From positions 1 to 43,959 of the IMG/VR virus record IMGVR_UViG_3300042549_004527: DNA of 43,959 bases; one strand, given 5' to 3'. Below, in pieces: positions 14,890-22,883 of the stretch (its first letter is position 1; every line of letters begins with the position of its first letter). The position numbers and the translations under genes are program-made. Source of the DNA: a virus. A model generated the notes under the pieces. That model saw only the letters and a list, made by a program, of their open reading frames with translations, searched no databases and was not told the DNA's origin.

Positions 14890-15885
14890 TTATTGTTTGC
14901 TACGATTGCGAATCATTGCAAGAATATCGGCTGCACGACCTGAAGCTTCACCACCAGGTGCCGGAGCGGCTGGCGGCGCAGGTGCGGAGAATGACTGTTC
15001 TGCGGCTTCAACATCTGCTTCCCAAGGTGCCGCTTCTGCTACCGGAGCAGGTGCTGGTTTTGTGGCTGCAGGAGCCGATTGCGCGGCGCCTGGCTTGGCA
15101 TTGTAACCTGCGGGTTTGTAATATTGACCCCAACGTTCCATATCAAATGCGTCACCATCAACTGATGCTTCAAACATTTCTTTGATAACTTTCAACTCAA
15201 CTTCAGTTGGCTTTTTAGGCAAAAAGTCTTTCAAGTTGAACAGCTTGTGCTGTGCAATTGCCGCATTTTCCACTTCTTCTAAAGCACGTTCACGACGAGC
15301 CCAGTTTGATGTAGAATAGTCTGCGTACCCACCTTTACTTGTCTTAGTAATACGGAAATCAGTACCACGGACATAGTCTGTTGGCAATTCTTCCATATCT
15401 GGATCAAGCAATGCGGCCTTGATAATGTTGAAAATCTGACTGCCGATGATGAATCGACGAATTGGATTCTCTGGTGACTTGTCTTCTTGTAGTTTCGAAT
15501 CAACTACAAAACCTTGGAAAAGGTAAGACTTCTTTTTCCAGTACTTACGACCCATTTCTTCCAAAGACTTGTCTTTGAACCATGGACGAACTTCAGTTAA
15601 TACTGGACATGTTTCACCCCACATTTCCATACATGGGACCTGCACAGTCACTGGCTTGGAATTGGTTTCACCTTTGACTCCGGCGAATGGCAATTTGATC
15701 ATTGCTCGTTCAATCCAGAAAAAAGTGTTCGATGCATCGCCATCGGGCAAGAAACGTACTGTAGCACTGCTACCTTCTTGAATGTTCCAATGGGGGTAAA
15801 TTGCGTTGTCTCCGCCAGTTGCGCCACTGCCGTTTTGTTGAGATGCTGCTTGAAGTTTTGCGCGAATTTCTGCTAACGTTGCCAT
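14890..15885 (-). CDS. 32: gp32 single-stranded DNA-binding protein
   Basis: The 331-aa SSB coats ssDNA and organises replication and recombination proteins. MATLAEIRAKLQ is the N-terminal cooperativity region. The OB core contains YPHWNIQEGSSATVRFLPDGD (30-50), VPCMEMWGETCPV with C85 and C93, and YWKKKSYLFQGFVV. The C-terminal 90 residues are an Ala/Pro linker ending in ADILAMIRNRSKQ, more basic than T4's acidic tail. AAGGA lies 8-9 bases before the ATG. The leader is about 75-90 nt and holds a hairpin at its 5' end. Long A/P linkers are typical of marine T4-like gp32 proteins. Confidence 0.9.
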   Translation of the reverse strand: MATLAEIRAKLQAASQQNGSGATGGDNAIYPHWNIQEGSSATVRFLPDGDASNTFFWIERAMIKLPFAGVKGETNSKPVTVQVPCMEMWGETCPVLTEVRPWFKDKSLEEMGRKYWKKKSYLFQGFVVDSKLQEDKSPENPIRRFIIGSQIFNIIKAALLDPDMEELPTDYVRGTDFRITKTSKGGYADYSTSNWARRERALEEVENAAIAQHKLFNLKDFLPKKPTEVELKVIKEMFEASVDGDAFDMERWGQYYKPAGYNAKPGAAQSAPAATKPAPAPVAEAAPWEADVEAAEQSFSAPAPPAAPAPGGEASGRAADILAMIRNRSKQ

Positions 15886-15950
15886 AATGTTTTTCCTTGA
15901 TAAATGTTTTATTATGCCTCTTTCTTAAAGCCTACTGACTAAAAGAAAAA

Positions 15951-15976
15951 CTGTGCATACGGTTAAGTATACACAG
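15951..15976 (-). promoter_or_regulatory. Hairpin in the gp32 leader, possible autogenous operator or attenuator
   Basis: On the minus strand CTGTGTATAC pairs with GTATGCACAG (9 Watson-Crick pairs and one G-U wobble) around TTAACC, followed by TTTTTCTTTTAG. A late transcript (start near 15974) would begin with this hairpin; a sigma70 transcript (start near 15959) would lack its 5' half. T4 gene 32 mRNA carries a 5' pseudoknot to which gp32 binds to repress itself, so an analogous operator is plausible. The following T-tract also allows an attenuator reading. Confidence 0.5.
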
Positions 15977-15994
15977 CTTTATTTATCACTGCAA
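15966..15994 (-). promoter_or_regulatory. Nested sigma70-like and T4-late promoters for gp32
   Basis: On the minus strand TTGCAG (15989-15994) and TATACT (15966-15971) are 17 bases apart. Inside that spacer lies GATAAATA (15980-15987), a good T4 late box. The operon could be served early by host polymerase and late by the phage late factor. Confidence 0.6.
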
Positions 15995-16029
15995 CCTAAA
16001 TGGCTAGCAAAATAGATTTATTTTGCCAA

Positions 16030-18501
16030 TTATTTTTTATAATTTACCAGTCTCATAATTGCTTCAAATGTCGAATCTTCTGGTAATTTTTCATCGTCGG
16101 ATTCGTGTCCACCTTTGATTAAGTCTTCTAATTCTAATGTTAGCTCATGTTGAACATCTTCGAACTCGTCATCTGTATTAAGGCCATGCTTTTGTGCAGT
16201 GTCCATAAACATTGCATGTAGTCCAGGAATGCCTTCGTCAAACAGGTCAGTTAGAGTAACTTCACCGTCGCTGTTGTAAAGTTGGTCTAGCACATACTTG
16301 GCCCAATTTGGAGTCATTTGTTCTGCGCTGTCGTCTTCATTAGTGCGAGGGCTACTCCAAACTTTGGCACCAGCTTTCTCATTTCTCTTATCAGTAGCTG
16401 CTTGAGCTGTCTGCTGACTTTGTTGTTTCTGTTTACGAACATACGCAGGAATTTGATCCATATCAGGACCTTCATGTACAGAAGTTGATAATTCTTTAAC
16501 TAATTGCTCTGCCATTTGGCCGGCTTCTTCGCCTAGCTCTTTTGTTACATGAGTAATAACACCTTCTTCTCCTCGGGGCCACGGACCAAGGCCTTGTTTT
16601 TTATGGTTTTTATTATACATACTATAAACCATTTCTGCAACGTCTCTAACAGACGGAGTCATACCGCCTGTATTTTCTGTTGGCATTTTTTCACCGGCGT
16701 CTGCAGGTTGTGCAGTTCCTTTGTATCCAAATTCTTTAGCAGCTTCTGGGTCATCTTTATCTAGCCATGCTAGTATAGTGTCTTTAGGATCTGCATCTGT
16801 ATTAACTTTTGATAATTCTTCTAATGCTGCTTCTAACTCGTCGTCAAAAATACCAATGCCTTGTAGCGCATCAATTGCACTACGTCCAGCTTCGTCTAGT
16901 GTTAAGCCACCGTCGATCAATTCTTTTAGTTGTGCTAATGTATCTGGTTCCAGTCTACCTTCTTCAACTCGGTCAGCCCATTCAACAAAGTCTTCGATAC
17001 TTTCTGCTGCACTCCTAGGCTTAGGTTGAGCAACTACACCTTGTGGTTGTTGAGCCGCTTGATATAGTTGAGGAAACTTGTTTCTAATATCAATGATAGC
17101 ATCTTTTACTGTTCGACCTGTTTCATCTGATACTTCTTTACCAAGCACTGCACGATTCTGTTTAACATAGGCTAAAATATTTTTAATGGTAGTTTCGTCG
17201 CCCCTTACTAGATCAAATGCATATGCTCCGTCACCATGTGGGCGTAGGGCTTGTTCCCATTGTGCATAGTCTTGCTCTGCTGCCGGATCCATTCCACCTT
17301 CACCCATTGCGCCTTTAATTGCGTCTTCAGCATCACTACCTAATTCTGCTCCGGCCAATGCACCTCTAGGACTTTTAGTTGCAAACGCACCAATGGCGCC
17401 GCCAACTGCTCCTCCAGCAATTCCTTCTTCTGTTGGGCATTCGCATTTGCTTTCAGCCATTCCACAACCTTCGCAAGTAGAATCTTTGCCTTCGCCTACA
17501 AATTCTTCAAGGTCCACTTCGCCGGCCTCGTGCATGATTTTATGAATTAACGGAAAGTATTGTGCTAGATCTTCTCTGAAAGAACTAACAGTAAATGCAT
17601 TTTTATAATCTTCCATAGTGGCTTGATCCATTTGCATATCGCCCTTATTTGGAACAAATGACTCTGACCATTTTTCATAATAAGTTTGGTTGCACATGCC
17701 TTCTACAGTACGTCTTAACATTTCCAACTTGCCATTTGTCTTAGCAGCAATTTCGTTAACACGCTCATTCATTCCATCAGGCTTACCAATGTGACGCTTG
17801 AACGAAGTTAATTGCATAATTTCTTCGCTCATCTCAATAATGTTATTGCCAATATCATCATACGGCTTACCACCGTTTGCAACGTGACGTTGCATTGCCT
17901 TGGCGCCGGCAATGTGAATAAATGGATACTTGAATCGTTCGCCTTCACTGTTCTCAATATACAATGCTTTGATATTATTTTTACGACTTCGCGCACCGGC
18001 CGTTTCATTTTCGATGCTCTCTTTATGTCTAGCAATAAGTTTAGTTTTTTCTAAAACTCTGTAACTTGTTTTTTTGCTTCCTTCAAATTTGGCAGATTCG
18101 CTCATGTTCATATTTTGATCCTTCGGGCCGTTAGCGGCTAGATATTGAAAATCGTTCTTGTTAAGATTGCTCTTTGTAATGTCTCTCGTGTCAAATCGTA
18201 ACAATCTACGTTTTGCAAACATTCTCATCTCACGTAAAAAATCGTACCATAATTCGTGAACAAAGTCGTTACTGTCTTCTAAAATGCCTTGGCTATAGAA
18301 AACTTTAAGAGTTCCTCGTTCGTTGATACTAATGCTTACGCGGCCAAGATTCTCACCTTCGACCACAAAGTCAAAGTCAAAAAATCTGGCTTCTTTTGGG
18401 TCGGTAGTAACGCCACCTTGCTCATCGCCCATTTCTAAATTTTGGAAGCGGCTGCGAATTTTGTCAAAAACGTCCTGGCTAATGATGTGAGTTGAATTCA
18501 T
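16030..18501 (-). CDS. Large acidic phage protein with glycine zipper, 823 aa
   Basis: I do not recognise a named family. The N-terminal ~330 residues look folded (FFDFDFVVEGENLGRVSISI, HELWYDFLREMRMFAKRRLL). Then come a Cys cluster C343-x2-C346 and C353-x-C355, a glycine-zipper hydrophobic stretch (GIAGGAVGGAIGAFATKSP, 360-378), and an acidic, Gln/Ala-rich tail with several helical acidic segments. It resembles the 364-aa protein on the other side of gp17 in its Gly-rich and acidic composition. A late promoter 5 nt before its ATG, overlapping the gp17 stop, marks it as late and probably leaderless. It could be an ejected or portal-proximal virion protein. Confidence 0.6.
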   Translation of the reverse strand: MNSTHIISQDVFDKIRSRFQNLEMGDEQGGVTTDPKEARFFDFDFVVEGENLGRVSISINERGTLKVFYSQGILEDSNDFVHELWYDFLREMRMFAKRRLLRFDTRDITKSNLNKNDFQYLAANGPKDQNMNMSESAKFEGSKKTSYRVLEKTKLIARHKESIENETAGARSRKNNIKALYIENSEGERFKYPFIHIAGAKAMQRHVANGGKPYDDIGNNIIEMSEEIMQLTSFKRHIGKPDGMNERVNEIAAKTNGKLEMLRRTVEGMCNQTYYEKWSESFVPNKGDMQMDQATMEDYKNAFTVSSFREDLAQYFPLIHKIMHEAGEVDLEEFVGEGKDSTCEGCGMAESKCECPTEEGIAGGAVGGAIGAFATKSPRGALAGAELGSDAEDAIKGAMGEGGMDPAAEQDYAQWEQALRPHGDGAYAFDLVRGDETTIKNILAYVKQNRAVLGKEVSDETGRTVKDAIIDIRNKFPQLYQAAQQPQGVVAQPKPRSAAESIEDFVEWADRVEEGRLEPDTLAQLKELIDGGLTLDEAGRSAIDALQGIGIFDDELEAALEELSKVNTDADPKDTILAWLDKDDPEAAKEFGYKGTAQPADAGEKMPTENTGGMTPSVRDVAEMVYSMYNKNHKKQGLGPWPRGEEGVITHVTKELGEEAGQMAEQLVKELSTSVHEGPDMDQIPAYVRKQKQQSQQTAQAATDKRNEKAGAKVWSSPRTNEDDSAEQMTPNWAKYVLDQLYNSDGEVTLTDLFDEGIPGLHAMFMDTAQKHGLNTDDEFEDVQHELTLELEDLIKGGHESDDEKLPEDSTFEAIMRLVNYKK

Positions 18502-18506
18502 AGCTG

Positions 18507-18514
18507 TATTTATT
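18507..18514 (-). promoter_or_regulatory. T4-type late promoter (leaderless)
   Basis: AATAAATA on the minus strand, then 5 nt (CAGCT) and ATG 18501. The box overlaps the stop codon of gp17. Confidence 0.7.
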
Positions 18515-20099
18515 AATAACTGCTGATGTAGATCGGCATGGGCATGTCATATTCTTCTAGCCCGCTGTGATCTCGCATTTTATCGTAAATTGTAGGGTCC
18601 CATTCTTGTAAAATTAGAACCATTCTCATAAGCAACAGTAATGCCGCTACTAGATCGTCGTGTTGCCCAGATTTAGCTTTGAATGTAATACCTGTAGCAA
18701 TGAAAGTTTTAAGTTCGCTAATTAAACTTTTGCTGTTAATGGTAATTTTTTTAGTCTCAATTAACTGTTTTAATTTAGCACATGCATTGAGTTTTGCGCT
18801 GTGAGTTGTATTAAACCCTTTGCGGAATCTTCGTACATGTCCCTTTTTTATTGGTTCGCTCAAGAATAATCCGGGAATTGTTTCTTCTCCTAATTCGTTA
18901 ATAGCAACTAACGCACTTTCTCCAACTGTGTTATTTTCTACACTGTAATAAATGCTGGCGTTTAATCCATCTTTGTTAAATTCGCCTTCTATATACTTGC
19001 ATAAATCTCTAAGAATACGAGCTTGCGCTTGCACAGGAGTAGCATTGTGATGCCATTCTGCTACTTGAATCATACTGGGTAGTTCTAAAATTTCAATAGC
19101 TGCAGGATCTCCACCAGTGCCTAAACTAGGGTCTAGTGCAATGATATATGTGCAAGATGTATCAACTTTTTTATACCATCGTGCTTGCCCCATCTTTAAT
19201 ATAGGTTCAATACCGTCTAAATTAGACAGTGTAATACTGTTAACTAACGTTTCGTCAAAGATCAAGAATTTACATTCGTGTTCTCGATCAAATCTTTCTG
19301 GACCAACTCGACTACGTTCAGTATCTGCCCATTCCTCATCTCGATCCGGGTGCTCATTCCAAATAGCCATGTACGGAGAAAATCCATTACGACCTACTGC
19401 CTGCAGATTTCCGTATTCGTCAAATCTTTTGTTTGCTTCGTTCCAAATCTGAGCAAATTGATCTTCGTCGCTGTTTGGAGTGCTTGTAATAATTGCTTTA
19501 CCGCCAGTTGCCAATGTAGGCGAGATGGACGTCCAGAATTCGACAGCAATATTGGGAGCAACATAGGCAAACTCGTCACAATATAGTAAGGAGATAGACA
19601 TACCTCGACCAGTAGTTTCAGTTGTTGTCTGGGCAACAATACGTGAGCCGTTATCGAACTCAATACTTTGTTTATTGTAACTAGTTACACCACATCTAAC
19701 AAAATCGGGACAAGTTTCGTATGCATATCGTAATCGTTGCATAATTTCTTGGGCACCTGTATATTTGTGTGCTGCAATTAGAATAGTTGCATCCGGTATA
19801 AACATTGCATACCATAACAAATAGCCAACCGCAGTAGTAGTTTTGCCCATTTGGCGACCTAGCATGTTTACGCTAAATCTATTCCCATGGTAACTATCTA
19901 ATAACTTGATCTGATAGGTAAACGGATCGTATTTGATCTTACCTTTTGTTGGATGTTGTATGTTAAAGAAGTTGCTTAAGAAATATGCAGGACCGGTTGC
20001 AGGATCTGCACAGGCCAACAGATGATTTACCTGATCTTCGGTATATCGCTGGGTAGCGTGGGCCTTCTTAACTAAATTGCCTTCTAAACTTTTTGCCAT
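18513..20099 (-). CDS. 17: Terminase large subunit (T4 gp17)
   Basis: The 528-aa packaging motor and nuclease translocates DNA into the prohead. The ATPase domain has Walker A GRQMGKT (81-87), Walker B LLYCDE with D175 and catalytic E176, and coupling motif ITSTPNS (204-210). The RNase-H-like nuclease has D323 in IIALDPSLGTGG, E388 in YSVENN and D481/D482 in GQHDDLVAA. Slightly shorter than T4 gp17 (610 aa), as usual for marine members. The ATG is 5 nt from a late box, directly after a strong terminator, so it starts its own transcription unit. Confidence 0.95.
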   Translation of the reverse strand: MAKSLEGNLVKKAHATQRYTEDQVNHLLACADPATGPAYFLSNFFNIQHPTKGKIKYDPFTYQIKLLDSYHGNRFSVNMLGRQMGKTTTAVGYLLWYAMFIPDATILIAAHKYTGAQEIMQRLRYAYETCPDFVRCGVTSYNKQSIEFDNGSRIVAQTTTETTGRGMSISLLYCDEFAYVAPNIAVEFWTSISPTLATGGKAIITSTPNSDEDQFAQIWNEANKRFDEYGNLQAVGRNGFSPYMAIWNEHPDRDEEWADTERSRVGPERFDREHECKFLIFDETLVNSITLSNLDGIEPILKMGQARWYKKVDTSCTYIIALDPSLGTGGDPAAIEILELPSMIQVAEWHHNATPVQAQARILRDLCKYIEGEFNKDGLNASIYYSVENNTVGESALVAINELGEETIPGLFLSEPIKKGHVRRFRKGFNTTHSAKLNACAKLKQLIETKKITINSKSLISELKTFIATGITFKAKSGQHDDLVAALLLLMRMVLILQEWDPTIYDKMRDHSGLEEYDMPMPIYISSY

Positions 20100-20104
20100 A
20101 TTAT

Positions 20105-20112
20105 TATTTACT
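20105..20112 (-). promoter_or_regulatory. T4-type late promoter (leaderless) for gp17
   Basis: AGTAAATA on the minus strand, then 5 nt (ATAAT) and ATG 20099. It begins one base after the T-run of the upstream terminator. Confidence 0.65.
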
Positions 20113-20141
20113 GAAAAAAATAGGCTCCGAAGAGCCTATTT
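20113..20141 (-). terminator. Strong intrinsic terminator with TTCG tetraloop
   Basis: On the minus strand AAATAGGCTC, loop TTCG, GAGCCTATTT: a perfect 10-bp stem with a C(UUCG)G loop and a run of Ts. It ends the transcript from the 364-aa gene and the structured region. Confidence 0.9.
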
Positions 20142-20226
20142 GGATTTAGGAAAATCTTCCTTTATCTTATGTCGATATTATCGACGTTTTGTTTGCAGCC
20201 CTTGCCAGGACTTACTCCCACTATCT
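20142..20226 (-). ncRNA. Structured intergenic RNA (candidate sRNA or structured 3' UTR)
   Basis: Between the stop of the 364-aa gene and the terminator the minus-strand RNA can form three more hairpins: AGTCC/GGGCT (197-212 region, one G-U), GTCGAT/ATCGAC (20171-20185, perfect, 3-nt loop) and AGGAA/TTCCT (20148-20161). With the terminator this makes a string of four stem-loops in about 115 nt. I see no credible coding frame. It may be a stable 3' fragment, a small RNA or a packaging-related site next to the terminase gene. Function unknown. Confidence 0.4.
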
Positions 20227-21321
20227 TTACTTCTTTAATCTACCGTCAGCTTCTGCCGACTTCAACATTGCCGCCCGGTCTGCATAGCTGCCACGCTTAA
20301 CATCTTTGGCTGCTGTCTTCTCGCCCGGTGTAGGATTCTTAACATGCTTTAATGCATCAAACTTTTCGCCTTTAGCTTCAGAAATGAAACTCTCATAGTC
20401 GGCAAATAACTTTGATGTAACGTCTTCCATAGGATTGCCGCGAGCTAATCCTGCCTGACGTTCTCTATGGTCGCCAGTATTTGGATCGTATGCCATTTTA
20501 TCGTTATCAAATTCTGGAACTTCTGTTGGATCTGCCGGCGTGTTATCAAGTGCTGGACCAGATACTGCATCAATTAACTTACGCATATCTTCACCAGATC
20601 CAGTCATTGCCTCATCTTCACCGTCGGACATACCTTTAGCTGCACCGTCTGCATCGCCATGAATAGCAGCACCTGCTAGTGCGCCGCCGACACCAGAAAT
20701 ATCAACTTCGCCAGCATCCGGTTCACTATCTGTTTCAAGAGCTTCGATGTCGTCACCAGCTGCACTACCGGCAGCATATCCCGCCATAGCACCTAATGGG
20801 CCTCCCATCATGCCTCCACCTACAGCACCAAGTGCGCCACCCATTAGACCTTCGTCTTCTGGTTGACCGTCTGCATCGTTGGCCATACCATCCGGAGCTG
20901 GCTCGTTCATGGTATCCATCATTTTCTTCATCTGGTCAGCGCCAGACATAGGAGGTGCCATAGTAATGCCGGTAGTTGGTTTATCCACTGGCATGTCGTG
21001 CGGAGTGACTTCTTTAACACCTGCTAGTGTCATAATGTTATTCAACATGTTTGCAACTTCGTCGCCTGTGGCGGCCGTTGCATTGATGCTGAAAGATGCA
21101 GGAGTGCCTGAGGTCCCCATTGGAGGAACCATTCCGCATTCTGCAATAGTATTTTTAACACCAGAAAGATATCGTAAGCTATCTACACTTAACTCTTCTG
21201 ATAAACTTTGTTGAACTGCTCGAACAGCAGCATCTGGGGCCACTGTGGGTTTAGCTTGAGCTACGTTAGGATTTTGACCATCCAACTCAGCTAAACGTTG
21301 TAATACATTAATCATTTTCAT
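20227..21321 (-). CDS. Putative head/internal protein with capsid-targeting-like N-terminus, 364 aa
   Basis: The N-terminus MKMINVLQRLAELDGQ contains LAE at residues 10-12, fitting the (L/I)-x-E cleavage rule of the T4 prohead protease gp21. Then come Ala/Pro/Met-rich segments, a long glycine zipper (158-189: GGALGAVGGGMMGGPLGAMA and onward), a second Gly/Ala stretch (209-220) and a strongly acidic middle and tail. No catalytic motif is present. AAGGAA precedes the ATG by 6 bases. It follows the 204-aa gene by 2 bases. Composition suggests a protein packaged in the head, perhaps membrane-active on ejection; this is inference. Confidence 0.55.
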   Translation of the reverse strand: MKMINVLQRLAELDGQNPNVAQAKPTVAPDAAVRAVQQSLSEELSVDSLRYLSGVKNTIAECGMVPPMGTSGTPASFSINATAATGDEVANMLNNIMTLAGVKEVTPHDMPVDKPTTGITMAPPMSGADQMKKMMDTMNEPAPDGMANDADGQPEDEGLMGGALGAVGGGMMGGPLGAMAGYAAGSAAGDDIEALETDSEPDAGEVDISGVGGALAGAAIHGDADGAAKGMSDGEDEAMTGSGEDMRKLIDAVSGPALDNTPADPTEVPEFDNDKMAYDPNTGDHRERQAGLARGNPMEDVTSKLFADYESFISEAKGEKFDALKHVKNPTPGEKTAAKDVKRGSYADRAAMLKSAEADGRLKK

Positions 21322-21323
21322 AA

Positions 21324-21938
21324 TTATTTCCTTGGATCTGCTGCCTGCATAACAGGGCTTTTTGTATTGCCGGTGGCGTCAGTATTGAACTTAGCTTTGG
21401 CAGCAGCCGTGCTATCACCTGTTCCGTTGCCTTCGGGAATTTCTTCCCCACGTTCACGTCTTTGTAACTTTAGAATTGAATTCAATTCTTTTACAAATCC
21501 GGTATTGTATTTGTCGCCATAAAAATCTTCACCGTTAATAGGAGCAGCTTCTTTATATTCGCTGTCTGTTAATAACGCTTCATTGTTTTTGTGTGTAGTC
21601 GCTTGATATTCTTCATACGGTTCGTCTGGTCTACGAACAACAAGACAGTTTTTGCTGATAGCCAATTCGCTTGCCAAGTATTCACTTAGTTCAAATTGTG
21701 TTGTTGGGTAATTTAGAGTTACTTCGTAAATACTGACTTCACTATTTTTTATAGTAGGGAAGTCTAATGGTAATTCTTGAATTGGAGTTTTGCCAGTTTT
21801 TTTGAAACTAGAAATTTCAAATCTGGAAAGTAACGATTCCATTGCCTTCTCTTGATCAGCTGACACATCGCCCGCTACTTTAACTCGAAAAGAGTAGGTC
21901 TTTTTAGATTCTGCAAGATGTTCTTTGAATGATCTCAT
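21324..21938 (-). CDS. Putative internal head protein with capsid-targeting sequence, 204 aa
   Basis: MRSFKEHLAE matches, position by position, the T4 internal-protein capsid-targeting sequence MKTYQEFIAE (K/R, T/S, Y/F, Q/K, E, then I/L-A-E), after which gp21 cleaves. The remaining ~190 residues look like one small folded domain (TYSFRVKVAGDVSADQEKAM, VSIYEVTLNYPTTQFELSEY), then a charged, disordered tail. If correct, this protein is carried in the head and probably injected with DNA. It has AGGAAA as ribosome-binding site and a late promoter at 21956-21963. Confidence 0.6.
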   Translation of the reverse strand: MRSFKEHLAESKKTYSFRVKVAGDVSADQEKAMESLLSRFEISSFKKTGKTPIQELPLDFPTIKNSEVSIYEVTLNYPTTQFELSEYLASELAISKNCLVVRRPDEPYEEYQATTHKNNEALLTDSEYKEAAPINGEDFYGDKYNTGFVKELNSILKLQRRERGEEIPEGNGTGDSTAAAKAKFNTDATGNTKSPVMQAADPRK

Positions 21939-21954
21939 TGTGGTTTCCTATGCA

Positions 21955-22431
21955 TTATTTATTCATATTTTTTAGTTTTTCGAGAATTGAGTTGCGATCA
22001 GTAATAACATATCCCTCGCCCTCAATCTCGTCACCCTTTTCACCGTGCTTCCTGTCAATAGCAAGTTTTTTAAGTTGTAGATCAACCATTTTTAACTTTT
22101 TATCTATTTTGTTAGTTTTTGCAGTAATTGCTGCATTTAACATTTGTCCAGCTACTTCGAACATCCTAGTACTGTAGCGGGCCTCTACATTCATGCCTAG
22201 ATCCATTAAATCGTCATACGCTTTTTCAGCCTTGGCTGCTAAGAAATCTAATTCAGCATCACTAATATCCCCAAGTCCTTTGACCCTAGGTAGTGCTGCG
22301 GAAATTTTGTCAAATTCTTCTAATTTATTCTGCAAATCAATAGTGGGCACAATTACTTCAGCAGGTGCGGGAGTATCGATTATTTCATCACCGGGTGATA
22401 TGTTTAACAATTCTTCGAGTTTCTTAGTCAT
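21955..22431 (-). CDS. 16: Probable small terminase subunit (gp16-like)
   Basis: The 158-aa protein has an acidic N-terminus (LLNISPGDEIIDTPAPAE, like T4 gp16 LLDISDL) and then a central antiparallel-helix region (AEKAYDDLMDLGMNVEARYS, EVAGQMLNAAITAKTNKIDK, LKMVDLQLKKLAIDRK), the organisation of T4 gp16. gp16 recognises DNA and stimulates gp17. Length matches T4 (164 aa). The position between gp4 and gp17, separated from gp17 by two likely head-protein genes, fits. The assignment rests on architecture and context, not a strong motif. Confidence 0.6.
   Translation of the reverse strand: MTKKLEELLNISPGDEIIDTPAPAEVIVPTIDLQNKLEEFDKISAALPRVKGLGDISDAELDFLAAKAEKAYDDLMDLGMNVEARYSTRMFEVAGQMLNAAITAKTNKIDKKLKMVDLQLKKLAIDRKHGEKGDEIEGEGYVITDRNSILEKLKNMNK
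21956..21963 (-). promoter_or_regulatory. T4-type late promoter with short leader
   Basis: AATAAATA on the minus strand overlaps the stop of the gp16-like gene. Predicted start near 21950 leaves about 12 nt, including AGGAAA, before ATG 21938. Confidence 0.65.
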
Positions 22432-22436
22432 AACCG

Positions 22437-22444
22437 TACTTATC
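22437..22444 (-). promoter_or_regulatory. Possible degenerate late promoter
   Basis: GATAAGTA on the minus strand sits exactly 5 nt (CGGTT) before ATG 22431, the same spacing as other late genes, but has one mismatch in the TAAATA core. No Shine-Dalgarno is present. Confidence 0.35.
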
Positions 22445-22883
22445 CTTTCTTTTTACCAGTATGGAAAATATCACTTTCGTTAATTATCCTAAACTTAATT
22501 CCCTGATTCTTACACCAGTTAGAAGCTGCTGCCCACTTTGCCATATTCTTGACATACTGTGCTTGGTTATACTGATTTTTTCCTACCTTTTCTAAGATAG
22601 TTTGATTAGCTGGTTTGATCTCAATTAGTTCTGCGTGTTTTTTTTGATTCTTATCTAAGTATACAATCAAAAAATCTGGAACATATACTGTATTTTTTCC
22701 TGTCAGCGGATCTTTATAGGGAATCTTAACTGATTCACTTGACCACTGTTGCACACTGGGATTGTGGTCGCAAAATTGCATAAAAGTTAATTCCCATGAA
22801 CTTCTATATAGTGGTGTTCTAGAACCTACATATTTTTCTGGGTTATCAATCTTATATTGACCTTTTGCGAATTTCAAACTCAT
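22440..22883 (-). CDS. 4: Head completion protein (T4 gp4)
   Basis: The 147-aa protein shows the gp4 pattern: TPLYRSSWELTFMQFCDHN, then SESVKIPYKDPLTGKNTVY, YVPDFLIVYL, ELIEIKPANQT and WCKNQGIKFRIINESD. The E...PDF...EIKP arrangement is that of a PD-(D/E)XK nuclease fold. In T4 gp4 (gp50/65) acts after packaging to complete the head and may trim or protect DNA ends. Length matches T4 gp4 (150 aa). It overlaps the 127-aa gene by 4 bases and is followed by the gp16-like gene. Confidence 0.85.
   Translation of the reverse strand: MSLKFAKGQYKIDNPEKYVGSRTPLYRSSWELTFMQFCDHNPSVQQWSSESVKIPYKDPLTGKNTVYVPDFLIVYLDKNQKKHAELIEIKPANQTILEKVGKNQYNQAQYVKNMAKWAAASNWCKNQGIKFRIINESDIFHTGKKKG

Noticed and set aside
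16007-16026. Perfect 8-bp hairpin GCAAAATA/TATTTTGC just after the 823-aa gene as a terminator
   Set aside because: The stem is AT-rich and the following minus-strand bases are TAGCCATT, not a T-run, so termination is doubtful.
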